Shown piece after piece: positions 26,484 through 35,746 of a stretch of DNA of 64,000 nucleotides. Each line of letters begins with the position of its first letter. The stretch's first letter is position 1. A program made the translations under genes and the position numbers. The stretch is taken from positions 2,728,001 through 2,792,000 of the forward strand of contig OW818654.1 of the NCBI GenBank assembly GCA_942492935.1, read 5' to 3'. Source of the stretch: JANJUO01 sp942492935. Lineage in GTDB: Bacteria > Bacteroidota > Ignavibacteria > Kapaibacteriales > UBA2268. The notes beneath the pieces are model-generated. The model was given only the letters and a program-made list of their open reading frames with translations, was not told where the DNA came from and made no database searches.

Positions 26484-27548
26484 TTACTTTTCAGATAATA
26501 TTTTTTTTAATTCCATAATTAATGGTATTGGAGTTGGGTCAATTCCATTCAACATAGCAAGATAAAAACTTGTCCAATCGCCAAGGTAAATCAAATCAAA
26601 AATTCTTGTTAATACAGAGTTTCCATCACCTGATAATTCAACTAATGGCATTTCTTGTTGAGATAGTAATTCTGTTATGGCTTCAAATCTGACTTTTACA
26701 CGAGGGTGGTCATCAACATCAGTCATTAAAATTACGTAAAGATTTTCTAATATTACTTCTGGAAATGAAAACGAATTAATTTCATTATGATTCATTTCAG
26801 GTAGAAAAGAACCGAAAGCAATAGTTTTTGCATTTTCGTGTAATTGTCCTCTCCATCTAAGATTTACAATATCAGTTCTATCAGTGGCAGAATAAATTAC
26901 AATAGCTTTGTTATGAATTGATTTAGCCAAAGTATAAGCTTCATTTTGGTCATTGACTTCAGAATATATTGCAGCTTTTTTCTCTAACATTTGAATTGTT
27001 TCATTTATATCAGCTTTTAAATCAATATTGATTAATCCAGTTTTTAGAAAAATTCCAAGTAAAGCAAAAAATGAATAACCTAATGCTGCTCTTGGTTGAA
27101 GACCAGAAGGTAATTTGACAACTGGAAATTGATGTTTATTAGCAAATTTTTCTAATTTGCCACCAGTTGTTACGCAAAGAATATTTTTGGTAAACTCAAA
27201 TGCCTGCTCTACTCCACTTATAGTTTCTTCAGTATCACCTGAATAAGAACTTGCAATAACTAATGTATTGCTATCAATATATTTGGGAATATCATAATTT
27301 CTGTTGATGACTATACGAATTTTCTCTGCACCGGGAGTAACATTCAAAAATGAACGTAGTAAATCACCACCAATGGCAGAACCACCCATACCAAGAATGA
27401 GAATACTATGAACATCACTAATTGTTTTGATAGTGTAGTTATTTTCAATAATATTCAAAGCAGTTGTAATTTGTTTTGGAAAACTTTTCAATATATCAAA
27501 CATATTTGAATTATCTAATACTTTGATTTGTTGTTTTGTTAATGACAT
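26484..27548 (-). CDS. Bifunctional phosphoglucose/phosphomannose isomerase (SIS-domain)
   Basis: 354 residues. SIS domain with the sugar-phosphate loop SILILGMGGSAIGGDLLRSF and the motif VIASSYSGDTEETIS, then a second SIS half with LPEMNHNEINSF, all typical of the archaeal/bacterial bifunctional type that interconverts fructose-6-P with glucose-6-P and mannose-6-P. It supplies precursors for sugar nucleotides and is fittingly placed in front of wbpE-wbpB. It lies 18 bases after mgtE and 4 bases before wbpE, giving an operon. Cytoplasmic. Confidence 0.88.
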   Translation of the reverse strand: MSLTKQQIKVLDNSNMFDILKSFPKQITTALNIIENNYTIKTISDVHSILILGMGGSAIGGDLLRSFLNVTPGAEKIRIVINRNYDIPKYIDSNTLVIASSYSGDTEETISGVEQAFEFTKNILCVTTGGKLEKFANKHQFPVVKLPSGLQPRAALGYSFFALLGIFLKTGLINIDLKADINETIQMLEKKAAIYSEVNDQNEAYTLAKSIHNKAIVIYSATDRTDIVNLRWRGQLHENAKTIAFGSFLPEMNHNEINSFSFPEVILENLYVILMTDVDDHPRVKVRFEAITELLSQQEMPLVELSGDGNSVLTRIFDLIYLGDWTSFYLAMLNGIDPTPIPLIMELKKILSEK

Positions 27549-27566
27549 AATAAACCTGAATAAAAA

Positions 27567-28919
27567 TTATAATTGATAAACAATAATAGCAATGTTGAAA
27601 TAAATCACAATGCCGGTAACATCAATAAATGTTGTCATAAATGGACTGGAAATTACTGCAGGGTCGAATTTCATTTTTGATAATAATAGTGGAAGCAAAC
27701 TTCCGACAATGTTCGCCCATAAAACCATAATTACCATAGACAAACTAATAACAGTTGCCATTTTAAAGTTCAATTCGTTGCCTTCAAACAAACCCCTCAA
27801 AAAAGTAATTGTGCCTAAAGCTACCCCTAAAAGCAATCCAACTACTAACTCTTTTCTCAAAACTTTGAACCAACTTGTGAAATTTAAACCATCAACTGCA
27901 ATACTTCTGATAATCAAGGTAGCTGATTGAGTGCCTGAATTACCCGCAGTACCAATTAATAATGGCTGAAATGAAGCCAAAACTACAATTTGAATTAAAA
28001 CATCACTATAATATGAAATCGCACTTGCAGTTAAAAAATTTGCAAAAAGTAATGCAATAAGCCAAGGAACACGTTTTATCCATAACTTCCACACAGTGGC
28101 ACTCATATAAGGTTGTTCGACTGGATTAATCGCAGAAATTTTATGAATATCCTCAGTTGCTTCTTCTTTCTGAATATCCATAATATCGTCAAATGTTACG
28201 ATACCAACAAGCATACCTTGGGAGTCAACAACAGGGAGAGCCGTCATATCATATTTATCCATTATCTCAACAGCTTTTTCTTGGTCATCGAATGCAGTAA
28301 GTGAGATAGCATTAAAATCCATCAAATTTGCAATAATTTCATCTTCTTCAGCAAGGATTAGATTTCTCAAAAGAATATCGTCAAGTAATTTTCCAGCTTT
28401 ATCAGTTACGTAAATTCTGTTAAAAGTTTCACTTTTCCTGCCAAATCTTCGAATATGTTCTATCGCTTCTTTAATTGTCCAATTCGACCTCACGGCTATG
28501 TAATCTGGCGTCATCTGCCTTCCGACAGACTCTTCAGGATAACCGAGTAATTTTCTTGCTTCTTTTAAATCGTCAGGATTAAGTAAATTTAAGAGTCGTC
28601 TTGTAACTTTTGCAGGTAATTCTTCCAACAAATCTGTTCTATCATCTGGAGGCAAATCGGATAAAAGTTGACGTGTTTCTGTGTCAGTTAAGTCGAATAG
28701 AAAAGATTCCTGTTGGTCAAAGTCAAGATATGAAAATACTTCAGCGGATAGTTCTCTTGGTAATGCTCTGAATATGAGTACTCTATATTGCTTGTCAACA
28801 TCAAGAAAAAGGTCAACAATTTCCGGTGCGGGCCACGAAGCTAACACATCTTTTAAATCAATCCAGTTATGTTCGTTTATCAGTTCCTGAATTTCCGGTT
28901 TTAATAATTCTTTTAGCAT
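27567..28919 (-). CDS. mgtE: MgtE-family magnesium transporter
   Basis: 450 residues, normal length. N-terminal MgtE_N superhelix (LPRELSAEVFSYLDFDQQES, LPPDDRTDLLEELP), a pair of CBS domains (GRQMTPDYIAVRSNWTI, and LPVVDSQGMLVGIVTFDDI) that sense Mg2+, a plug helix and five transmembrane helices with GTAGNSGTQSATLIIRSIA and FDPAVISSPFMTT pore motifs. The family's usual DPAxASGPF motif reads DPAVISSPF here. It is first in an operon with the isomerase and Wbp-like genes. I saw no metal riboswitch before it. Confidence 0.93.
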   Translation of the reverse strand: MLKELLKPEIQELINEHNWIDLKDVLASWPAPEIVDLFLDVDKQYRVLIFRALPRELSAEVFSYLDFDQQESFLFDLTDTETRQLLSDLPPDDRTDLLEELPAKVTRRLLNLLNPDDLKEARKLLGYPEESVGRQMTPDYIAVRSNWTIKEAIEHIRRFGRKSETFNRIYVTDKAGKLLDDILLRNLILAEEDEIIANLMDFNAISLTAFDDQEKAVEIMDKYDMTALPVVDSQGMLVGIVTFDDIMDIQKEEATEDIHKISAINPVEQPYMSATVWKLWIKRVPWLIALLFANFLTASAISYYSDVLIQIVVLASFQPLLIGTAGNSGTQSATLIIRSIAVDGLNFTSWFKVLRKELVVGLLLGVALGTITFLRGLFEGNELNFKMATVISLSMVIMVLWANIVGSLLPLLLSKMKFDPAVISSPFMTTFIDVTGIVIYFNIAIIVYQL

Positions 28920-29079
28920 TTACTTTCCGGTAAATAATAAATCTATTTTCATTATACCAAATAAAAATCATACAAATTTATAAAAAAATATTGTATTGAG
29001 TTAATGTTATTTAATAACATTTTACAATGTATCAATATTGGTGTGATTTATTGAAGAGTCAGATTATTATAATTTGTGT

Positions 29080-29358
29080 AACTACTCAAACATTATCAAA
29101 TTAAATGTTCTAATGAATTTTGATAAATTATTTCCTTAAAAATCCCAGAGGGATTGAATAGTTCAAATACATATTCAACTCCTACGGAGTTGAAGGACAT
29201 CTGGGTGATTCTTTTGTTACAAACATTTAATCCCGCTGGGATTTTTAATGAATTAATAATCCATAATCTATAATCCATAATCACCAAAGAAAGCAATTTG
29301 GAATCAATAATTATCCAACGTGCTGATTCAAAAAAAATGAATACGGCTGATTAGTAAT
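29080..29358. repeat. MITE-like intergenic element (copy 3)
   Basis: The 500 bases between mgtE and the toxin gene hold no gene. Parts: left end AACTACTCAAAC (29082 on), palindromes AATCCCAGAGGGATT, AACTCCTACGGAGTT and AATCCCGCTGGGATT, TTGTTACAAACATT, three near-copies of ATAATC(C/T)ATAATC, and right end GGCTGATTAGTAAT (29345-29358). Same family as 22372-22720 and 23450-23682. Confidence 0.55.
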
Positions 29359-29424
29359 GAATTTTTTTTTCAATTTTTGTCCAATTAAATAAATAAAATG
29401 TTTTACAGAATAAGTCTAATGAAT

Positions 29425-29694
29425 TTAAGGAAAATACTTGTAAATAATGCTTCTATGCTTGAAAACAATAAATTTTATAATTCCATTTTCGAATTTGAAA
29501 CCCATTCGATAGTCACCAACTCTAATTCTGTAACAATTTTTGGAATTTTTCATTTTTTTGCAATTAGTAATTTCGGATATTTTAGAGTAATTTTTAATAT
29601 CTTCAATAATTACTGCAATTTTTTCCATCGTTGTTTTGTCAAATTTAAATTCCTGAATATCATTTTTGAAAGATTTATTAATTTCTATTCTCAT
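29425..29694 (-). CDS. relE: RelE-family toxin
   Basis: 89 residues: MRIEINKSFKNDIQEF start, helices, then the RelE-type block ISEITNCKKMKNSKNCYRIRVGDYRMGFKF with the Arg-rich YRIRVGDYR strand used in mRNA cleavage, and IKFIVFKHRSIIYKYFP end. Known relatives cut mRNA in the ribosomal A site. It overlaps the antitoxin by 4 bases (ATGA). This pair is not preceded by the promoter-leader module found at 7.7-10.1 kb. Confidence 0.85.
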   Translation of the reverse strand: MRIEINKSFKNDIQEFKFDKTTMEKIAVIIEDIKNYSKISEITNCKKMKNSKNCYRIRVGDYRMGFKFENGIIKFIVFKHRSIIYKYFP

Positions 29695-29876
29695 GTTCTT
29701 AAATACTCAAGAAATTCATCTAAATCAACATATTCATCAGTACTTACTTCATCTATGAGTTTGCAAAGAACTATATCTTCTTCTTCATCGTCAAGATATT
29801 CTACACCTATTCCATTTTTATTGATGAAATCAATTACTTTCTGGCTCTCTTCACCAACTTCTATTTCTAATAACAT
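29691..29876 (-). CDS. Antitoxin partner of RelE-type toxin
   Basis: 61 residues from the ATG at 29876 (a TTG at 29900 would add eight residues). Very acidic, especially IGVEYLDDEEEDIVLC and TDEYVDLDEFLEYLR, with no DNA-binding domain. It fits a small toxin-neutralising antitoxin seen before relE-like genes in Bacteroidota. The ATGA overlap supports one operon. Confidence 0.75.
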   Translation of the reverse strand: MLLEIEVGEESQKVIDFINKNGIGVEYLDDEEEDIVLCKLIDEVSTDEYVDLDEFLEYLRT

Positions 29877-30012
29877 TAAGTTACCCCGAAATTTTTTCAA
29901 CTCTACAAATTTAATTAATTAATACGAAAATATAAGTGAAATAATGTAGCAAAGTCAATAAAAAAAATGAATAATAATGAGTTGTTAAGAATTTTAATAT
30001 TTGGTGATAATA

Positions 30013-30046
30013 TTTTTTGTAATATTTATTTTTTTTTGTATATTTG
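30013..30046 (+). promoter_or_regulatory. Predicted promoter of the phase-variable operon
   Basis: -33 box TTTTTTG (30013-30019), 19 bases, -7 box TATATTTG (30039-30046), the Bacteroidota sigma consensus TAnnTTTG. Transcription would begin about 30053, giving a leader of about 90 bases before the AGGAG/ATG at 30134-30147. Confidence 0.6.
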
Positions 30047-30158
30047 AAATAACAGTTGGATATGTTTTAGAAAATTGATTTATTATATAATGATTTTTCG
30101 CATAAGTTATAATATATTTTTTCAACTTTTTTTAGGAGTTTGCTATGAAAAACTTAGA

Positions 30159-30198
30159 CAGAACAGAACAGAACAGAACAGAACAGAACAGAACAGAA
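30159..30198 (+). repeat. (CAGAA)8 pentanucleotide microsatellite in a signal-peptide coding start
   Basis: Eight perfect CAGAA units directly after the ATG at 30145. Five is not a multiple of three, so each unit gained or lost changes the frame. Gain of one or loss of two would join ATG 30145 to the downstream secreted-protein frame. Confidence 0.95.
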
Positions 30199-30211
30199 CA
30201 TAATTGGTAAA

Positions 30212-31402
30212 TTGATTTTGTTTTTGATTGTATTCTTAAGTACAATATATAGTAATGTGCTTTTTGCACAAGACCCTAATGAACAAACGATTTATTGTGA
30301 TTGTGAGCATATTTTAACTGAAACAAACCTGAAATTTATACCTGATGCAAACGGATGTTATGAATTAAGAATAAGTGTTACACCTTGCGCTGCAAAATAT
30401 ATCAGTTCAATCAGAATCGAATTTGAAAACGGTATACCTGATTGTTTAAAGCCAACGGGGAACATTTTTAGACAAGGTGTATTAGCAAGTTCTTATGACC
30501 TTAATGCAAACAATTATTTAGATTTTCCATTAGAAACACCAATCAATTATGGAAATGGTTTTGATAGAAAATTTAAAATTTGTCCTAACAATAGTATTTC
30601 TTGTCCAACTGATTTTGAGTATACTGTAAAAGTTACAGTTATGTTTAGTGATGGAAGTAGTTGTTCCAAAAATATGAATTTATGGACAAGATTGCAAGGA
30701 CCATGTCATTGTTTTGATTTAATTGAATCTGCGCAGAAAGATGGTGATACTTTTGAAATAGAAAGAGGGAAATTAATATGTGACAATCTTAATTGTTTCA
30801 ACATAAATTTTAAGATTACAAATTGTAGAGAAGTTGGTATTGCTGGTTTCTTAATTAATTTTCCAAAACCTAATTGTCTAAATGGTATTTATCATGTTTT
30901 CAGTCCAAATTGTAATACTTATGTTGCATCTGCAGATTTAACTCTATATGAACCTATTCCTGTTATTTTTCAAACTCCAGTTCAACCATTTACGAATACT
31001 ACTGAAAAAACTTATATCATTTGTTCACCAAATAATGATTGCCCAGACGGTGCTGAATATGAAATTGAAATAGAAGTGAGGTTTACAAATGATACATATT
31101 GTATTTTTCATGAAATAGTTAAAATACCAGCATTATCAATAAATTATCAAATAAAAAATACTGTAGATTTTGTTGTATATCCAAATCCTACAAATAGCTC
31201 TAATAAAATACAAATAACAAATGTAGAGAATTATATAGGTAGTGAAATTTTAATTTTTGATGTAAAAGGAACTAATGTATTTCAAGGTTTAATTTCGCAA
31301 AACTTTATCGAACTAAACAATGAAATTCCCGCAGGCAAATACATGATTTCCGTTAAAAAAGGAAGTATCATTTATACTACAAATATTATAATCAATAAAT
31401 AA
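30212..31402 (+). CDS. Secreted cysteine-rich protein with T9SS CTD, phase-variable start
   Basis: 396 residues counted from a TTG at 30212. The real start is almost certainly the ATG at 30145, which has AGGAG six bases upstream, but the (CAGAA)8 tract puts it out of frame and the ATG now gives a 21-residue peptide ending at 30210. The open frame supplies a clear signal peptide core (KLILFLIVFLSTIYS then VLFAQ). The mature part has two similar Cys-rich halves (CDCEHILTE...CPTDFEY and CHCFDLIES...CPDGAEYEIE) and ends with a CTD (VVYPNPTNSSNKIQI...IPAGKYMISVKKG). The TTG, one base after the stop, might allow low-level reinitiation. Function of the repeats unknown. First gene of a three-gene operon. 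Confidence 0.85.
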   Translation: MILFLIVFLSTIYSNVLFAQDPNEQTIYCDCEHILTETNLKFIPDANGCYELRISVTPCAAKYISSIRIEFENGIPDCLKPTGNIFRQGVLASSYDLNANNYLDFPLETPINYGNGFDRKFKICPNNSISCPTDFEYTVKVTVMFSDGSSCSKNMNLWTRLQGPCHCFDLIESAQKDGDTFEIERGKLICDNLNCFNINFKITNCREVGIAGFLINFPKPNCLNGIYHVFSPNCNTYVASADLTLYEPIPVIFQTPVQPFTNTTEKTYIICSPNNDCPDGAEYEIEIEVRFTNDTYCIFHEIVKIPALSINYQIKNTVDFVVYPNPTNSSNKIQITNVENYIGSEILIFDVKGTNVFQGLISQNFIELNNEIPAGKYMISVKKGSIIYTTNIIINK

Positions 31403-31410
31403 CAAATACT

Positions 31411-32838
31411 ATGAAAAATCTAATTATCATAGCCTTTTTCTTATTGAGTTGCTCTCTTTATTCACAATTAGAGTTTTCTACAAAGTATCTTGATTTTGGA
31501 GATGTAATAGCAGGTGGTACACGATATAAATGGTTAAGTTTAATTAATAATTCAAATAAATTAATAATTGTAAATCAATTTCGCCCTATTCAAAGCTTTA
31601 ATAGCGATACATTATGTAGTGCAAATGGTTTTACATTGTATGGTGGTACAATGCGGGGTTTTCCTCCAATGAAATTATATCCAGTGGATACAATTTCAGT
31701 TAGCGCTTTTTTTATTTCTAATAAAATTATTAAGGAATTTATTAGTTGTGAAACGTCAACTTTAATGGAAATACAATGGTATTATATTGATGAACCATTT
31801 TCCACAAAATACGATACAATTATATTCAGAGCCAATGCTGTTAATAAAAAAGAATATTTTACTAGTGGGCAGTTCTATTATGATATGAGAGCTTGCCCAA
31901 ATGGTTTGAAAAATGGTAATTCTGCTGGGTTATGTGTGGTTTTAATTAATAATAGCGATGATACATTAATTATTGACTCTGTTGAATATTTAAAGAATTC
32001 TCCTTCAATAGAGTGGTATTCCAATATGATTTCAACAAATTGGGATGATTATGTTGAAAAAGATTTGAATAAAAGCTATGAATTGCCACCGGGATACTTC
32101 AATTTTACTGGATTCTCTTTTCATTTCGATAATTATGAACTGATGAGGGCTGTTGTAAAATATCATTGTAGAATTAAAAGTTCAAATAAGGATACTTTAC
32201 TTATAGATAGTACAAGTTTTAGAATAAAACAACTGCCAGAAGGTAAAATGTACGTTGATCATTATTTGAATTCCCAAAAAGGAGAAATTATTAAAAGTCG
32301 TGATGTTTATATAAACGCTTGTTCTGAAAATTCTGTCAGGTTGGATTCTGTGAATTTTCTTGGAAAGTGGATTGATGGTGAATTAAAATTCAAATCTGAT
32401 GAATTCTCAATTCCATTTGATTTAAATCCTGAACTTGCATATATTGGTTTTATCGAATTTTCTCCGTATCAAACAGGTAGAATAGATGGTTTTGTCAGAT
32501 TTTATTTTACAAATAAAGCAGGTGAGCAAATTGTAAGAATAAATGACTTTATTACTGAAGCATCAGGTATAGTTTCTGTAGAATTTACAAATTCAAATAA
32601 TTCTTTATATTTGTATCCCAACCCTGCGACAGATTATTTAAACATTGATACACGAAATAGTGAATTTCAAATTAAAAATGTTGCAATTTATGACATTCTG
32701 GGTAGAAGTGTTTATAGCACTGATATAATATCAGAATTACAAACAATACCTGTAAATTCATTAGGCAATGGAATATACAACATTATAATAGAAAGCACAA
32801 AAGGATATCATACTTCAAAGTTTATAATTGAAAGATAA
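31411..32838 (+). CDS. Secreted surface protein with T9SS CTD
   Basis: 475 residues with signal peptide ending SLYSQ. The start of the mature protein, LEFSTKYLDFGDVIAGG, resembles the Ig-like ASPM/SPD-2/Hydin-type repeats found in exported proteins, and a second one may lie around residues 300-390. The C-terminus LYLYPNPATDYLNIDTRN...YDILGRSVYST...LGNGIYNIIIES is a typical type A sorting domain, so the protein should be cut by PorU and held on the cell surface. It follows the previous gene by 8 bases and its expression probably follows the promoter at 30013. Confidence 0.82.
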   Translation: MKNLIIIAFFLLSCSLYSQLEFSTKYLDFGDVIAGGTRYKWLSLINNSNKLIIVNQFRPIQSFNSDTLCSANGFTLYGGTMRGFPPMKLYPVDTISVSAFFISNKIIKEFISCETSTLMEIQWYYIDEPFSTKYDTIIFRANAVNKKEYFTSGQFYYDMRACPNGLKNGNSAGLCVVLINNSDDTLIIDSVEYLKNSPSIEWYSNMISTNWDDYVEKDLNKSYELPPGYFNFTGFSFHFDNYELMRAVVKYHCRIKSSNKDTLLIDSTSFRIKQLPEGKMYVDHYLNSQKGEIIKSRDVYINACSENSVRLDSVNFLGKWIDGELKFKSDEFSIPFDLNPELAYIGFIEFSPYQTGRIDGFVRFYFTNKAGEQIVRINDFITEASGIVSVEFTNSNNSLYLYPNPATDYLNIDTRNSEFQIKNVAIYDILGRSVYSTDIISELQTIPVNSLGNGIYNIIIESTKGYHTSKFIIER

Positions 32839-34989
32839 ATGAAATATCTATTTATTTTTTTACTTCTTATAAATATAAAACTCCTTGCCCAAAATGAAAT
32901 TAAATCAAATGCTGGCAAGGAGTTTATATTATGTTTCCCAAAAAATGATAATAATAATCAAGATTCTACTTTTTTGGCTTTGTATATTAGCTCAAATGAT
33001 GGAAGTAAATGCAACATTTCAGTAAAATATTTATTAGATGATATTGAAATCAACGAAAACTATTCTGTGATTGGAAATGAAATTGCTAATATAGAAATTC
33101 CATCAAAATTGGAAATTAGTGATTATAAAGTTAATCAGAAAAAAGCAATTTTTGTAAATTCAGATAATGATATTGTTGTTTATGGATTATCAAAAAATTC
33201 ATATACTTCAGATGCTTTTTTGGTTTATCCAGTTTCGATTTGTGATAATTTATATACTAATGCAAGTTGGGCTAATAATCTACTATCAACTTCAATTGAC
33301 AATTTTTCTAATAGATATTCAAATATTACTTTTGTAGGTATTAATGACAATACTTTAATTACAATTTACACAAGTTCTAAAGTTATAAATAATGATTATT
33401 CAGATACATCAGGACCAATTACAATAAATATCAATAAGGGTGAAACAAAGATGATGCAAGCAAGTTATAAAAAATTTTACGATTTAACTGGCTCAATAAT
33501 AAATTCAAATAACCCAATTTCAGTATTTTCATGTCATGAACGTGCTGCTATTCCAGATAATGATGCATCAAGAGATGTATTGATAGAGCATACTCCACCC
33601 GTTTCAATTCTCGGTACAACAGCCCTTGTTACCCCATTATATCTTGAGAAGTTCAAACCAACATATATTTTCAGGATTATACCCTATTTTGACAATACAA
33701 AAATTTCATTACCTGACAGAGACACAATTATAAATAGATTTTCATTTCTGGAAATTATAACAGACACCGCCTTTTATGTATATTCAGATAAACCAGTATT
33801 GTATGCCCAATATAGTATATCGGCGCAATTACATGAAAAAACCAATCAAATTGGCGACCCATTTCTGGCATTTCTACCTTCAAAAGAGCAATATTTGAAA
33901 TCTTATAAATTCATATCTGCCCCATTTGAAGATTTTGAATATCATTATGTTAATATTTCTATTCATCAAAATGGTATTCCATCTTTATTGCTCGACAATG
34001 AAAAAATTCCTGATTCACTATTCAAACGAATTGGTTCAACAGATTATTTTTATGCAGGTGTCAGAATTAAAGAAGGGGCTCATTTTATTTCATCTGACAG
34101 TACTTTCGGGATTTTAGTTTATGGCTATGGCACTTGGGATAGTTACGGTTATACAGGCGGGATGAAAACAGAACGAATAATTGAACAAATTATGGATAAT
34201 AACCCACCAGTTGTAGCAAAAAATGGTCATTGCAATATGCAAAGCAGCGTTACAGAATTAAACGAGTTCGATACAGGTATTAAAGATATTGAAATAATTG
34301 ATAAGTACAATATTATTGAAACTATCCCAAATTTTGCAATTGGAGCAAAAAATGTTTCACTTAGTTTTAATTTGATAAACGAGTTAGAAGATGGCTGGTT
34401 AATTTATAAAATACAAGATTTGAAGGGTCAATTTATACATGATACTATATCAATTATGGGCTTCACAAGCGATATAATCAAAAAAACAATAACAGATACT
34501 TTAAAACAATTTGAGTTTCATTGTGATACTTTACAGATAATAAATCGAAATTCATTCAACAAAAATTATAAACTATATTTCCAAAATAATACTTCTTTCA
34601 GTATTCCGCCTTCATATTTTGAATTTGAATTAAAAAGCAATTCAGACAGCTTATTTCCATATTGCATTTATTCGAATAATTTAGGAATAATTACTGATAA
34701 ATTAGTAATAATAGATGAATGTGGTCGTGAAAAAACGCTTGATTTCAAAATTTTCATTGAAAATATAATTGATGAATTAATAAGTAAATGCAAATTAAAT
34801 ATTAAAATTGAAACATTAGAAAGTATGAAAAAAGAGCTAAATTCTTTCGGTTTCACTTATTCACTTTACGATATTAATGGCAGGAAAGTTGATTTTGCTC
34901 AATTGGATATTAATCCCAAAGGATTATTCTTTATAGTCATTTCAGATGAAAAGGACAATTACCAATTCATTAAAATTTTCTTAGAATAG
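32839..34989 (+). CDS. Secreted protein with IgGFc-binding-like domain
   Basis: 716 residues, starting at the base after the previous gene's stop. Signal peptide ends KLLAQ. Residues about 20-460 resemble the IgGFc_binding domain: repeated SNITFVGINDNTLITIYTS, then VLIEHTPPVSILGTTALVTP and KPVLYAQYSISAQ blocks, and GILVYGYGTWDSYGYTGGM. In bacteria this domain marks surface adhesins; binding partner unknown. A short CTD-like end (YDINGRKVDFAQLDINPKG) lacks the usual YPNP, so secretion by T9SS is likely but less clear than for the neighbours. Confidence 0.75.
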   Translation: MKYLFIFLLLINIKLLAQNEIKSNAGKEFILCFPKNDNNNQDSTFLALYISSNDGSKCNISVKYLLDDIEINENYSVIGNEIANIEIPSKLEISDYKVNQKKAIFVNSDNDIVVYGLSKNSYTSDAFLVYPVSICDNLYTNASWANNLLSTSIDNFSNRYSNITFVGINDNTLITIYTSSKVINNDYSDTSGPITININKGETKMMQASYKKFYDLTGSIINSNNPISVFSCHERAAIPDNDASRDVLIEHTPPVSILGTTALVTPLYLEKFKPTYIFRIIPYFDNTKISLPDRDTIINRFSFLEIITDTAFYVYSDKPVLYAQYSISAQLHEKTNQIGDPFLAFLPSKEQYLKSYKFISAPFEDFEYHYVNISIHQNGIPSLLLDNEKIPDSLFKRIGSTDYFYAGVRIKEGAHFISSDSTFGILVYGYGTWDSYGYTGGMKTERIIEQIMDNNPPVVAKNGHCNMQSSVTELNEFDTGIKDIEIIDKYNIIETIPNFAIGAKNVSLSFNLINELEDGWLIYKIQDLKGQFIHDTISIMGFTSDIIKKTITDTLKQFEFHCDTLQIINRNSFNKNYKLYFQNNTSFSIPPSYFEFELKSNSDSLFPYCIYSNNLGIITDKLVIIDECGREKTLDFKIFIENIIDELISKCKLNIKIETLESMKKELNSFGFTYSLYDINGRKVDFAQLDINPKGLFFIVISDEKDNYQFIKIFLE

Positions 34990-35215
34990 ACATTTTTAAT
35001 TTTGTACCAGATATTCTCCAATCTGAATCACTTAAAATACTTATAATAGGTAGATTTAGCCCAATACTTGATGAAAGGTAATATCCATCGGTTAAACTTA
35101 AATCATATCCTAATAACAGAATTAATCCAAAATTTACAGTATTAAAATCACTAATTTCTGCGTTTGCAAAATTATTTGAGCAACAGCATTCTAAGAAATA
35201 AAAATGGTTGCGTAG
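34970..35215 (-). pseudogene. Remnant of a beta-barrel protein gene
   Basis: An open minus-strand frame without start codon, about 81 codons, ending at the stop 34970-34972 inside the end of the IgGFc-like gene. The translation contains FGLILLLGYDLSLTDGYYL, then SSSIGLNLPIISILSDSDW and ends LKMSILRKF, the strand pattern and final Phe of an outer-membrane beta-barrel. No signal peptide and no upstream half are visible, so I read it as a decayed 3' fragment. Confidence 0.4.
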
Positions 35216-35307
35216 TTATCATTTCAAAATTAATTACTTTCAAAAAAATAAAAAATTTATTATATTGCTAATTCTATATTTGTTAAATTATAATAACTTA
35301 AATCATA

Positions 35308-35724
35308 ATGAAAGTTCAATTAAAATTAGATAGCGGAATGAAATTAATCGGTACAAATGCTGATAATTTACAAACCTTTTTTGATGCTTCAATAAAAGGA
35401 GGTGGCGAAGGTAGTGCTGCTACTCCAATGGAAATACTGCTTGAGTCAATGGCTGCTTGCTCAATGATAGATGTTATTTCAATTCTTAGAAAGAAAAGAA
35501 AAACTCTAATTGATTTCAAAATAGAAATTGATGGCGAAAGAGCAACAACTCATCCAATGGTATTCACTAAAGTACATCTTAAGTTTATTTTAACCTCGCC
35601 TGACGCACAATTGAATGATTTAGAGCATGCAGTAGAATTATCTCAAACAACTTATTGTGGTGCATCTGCCATGTTTCAAAAATCTGGCTGCGAAGTAAGC
35701 TGGTCAACAGAAATTATTAATTAA
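35308..35724 (+). CDS. OsmC-family protein
   Basis: 138 residues, complete for the family. Two conserved cysteines in the expected context: LESMAACSMIDVISIL (first) and SQTTYCGASAMFQKSG (second). OsmC/Ohr proteins reduce organic or inorganic peroxides through these cysteines. This branch (YhfA-like) has no established substrate. The start ATG is the only reasonable one. It lies 22 bases before the transporter gene, so the two may be one transcript. Confidence 0.88.
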   Translation: MKVQLKLDSGMKLIGTNADNLQTFFDASIKGGGEGSAATPMEILLESMAACSMIDVISILRKKRKTLIDFKIEIDGERATTHPMVFTKVHLKFILTSPDAQLNDLEHAVELSQTTYCGASAMFQKSGCEVSWSTEIIN

Positions 35725-35746
35725 TTAAATAAATTAAAGGAAAAAT

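Noticed and set aside
27500..29000. M-box or other Mg2+ riboswitch before mgtE
   Set aside because: The upstream 150 bases are A+T-rich with no recognisable conserved fold.
29398..29922. 174-codon plus-strand ORF across the RelE pair
   Set aside because: Low-complexity Phe/Ser/Asn composition; it is the antisense of the toxin and antitoxin genes, which show clear family features.
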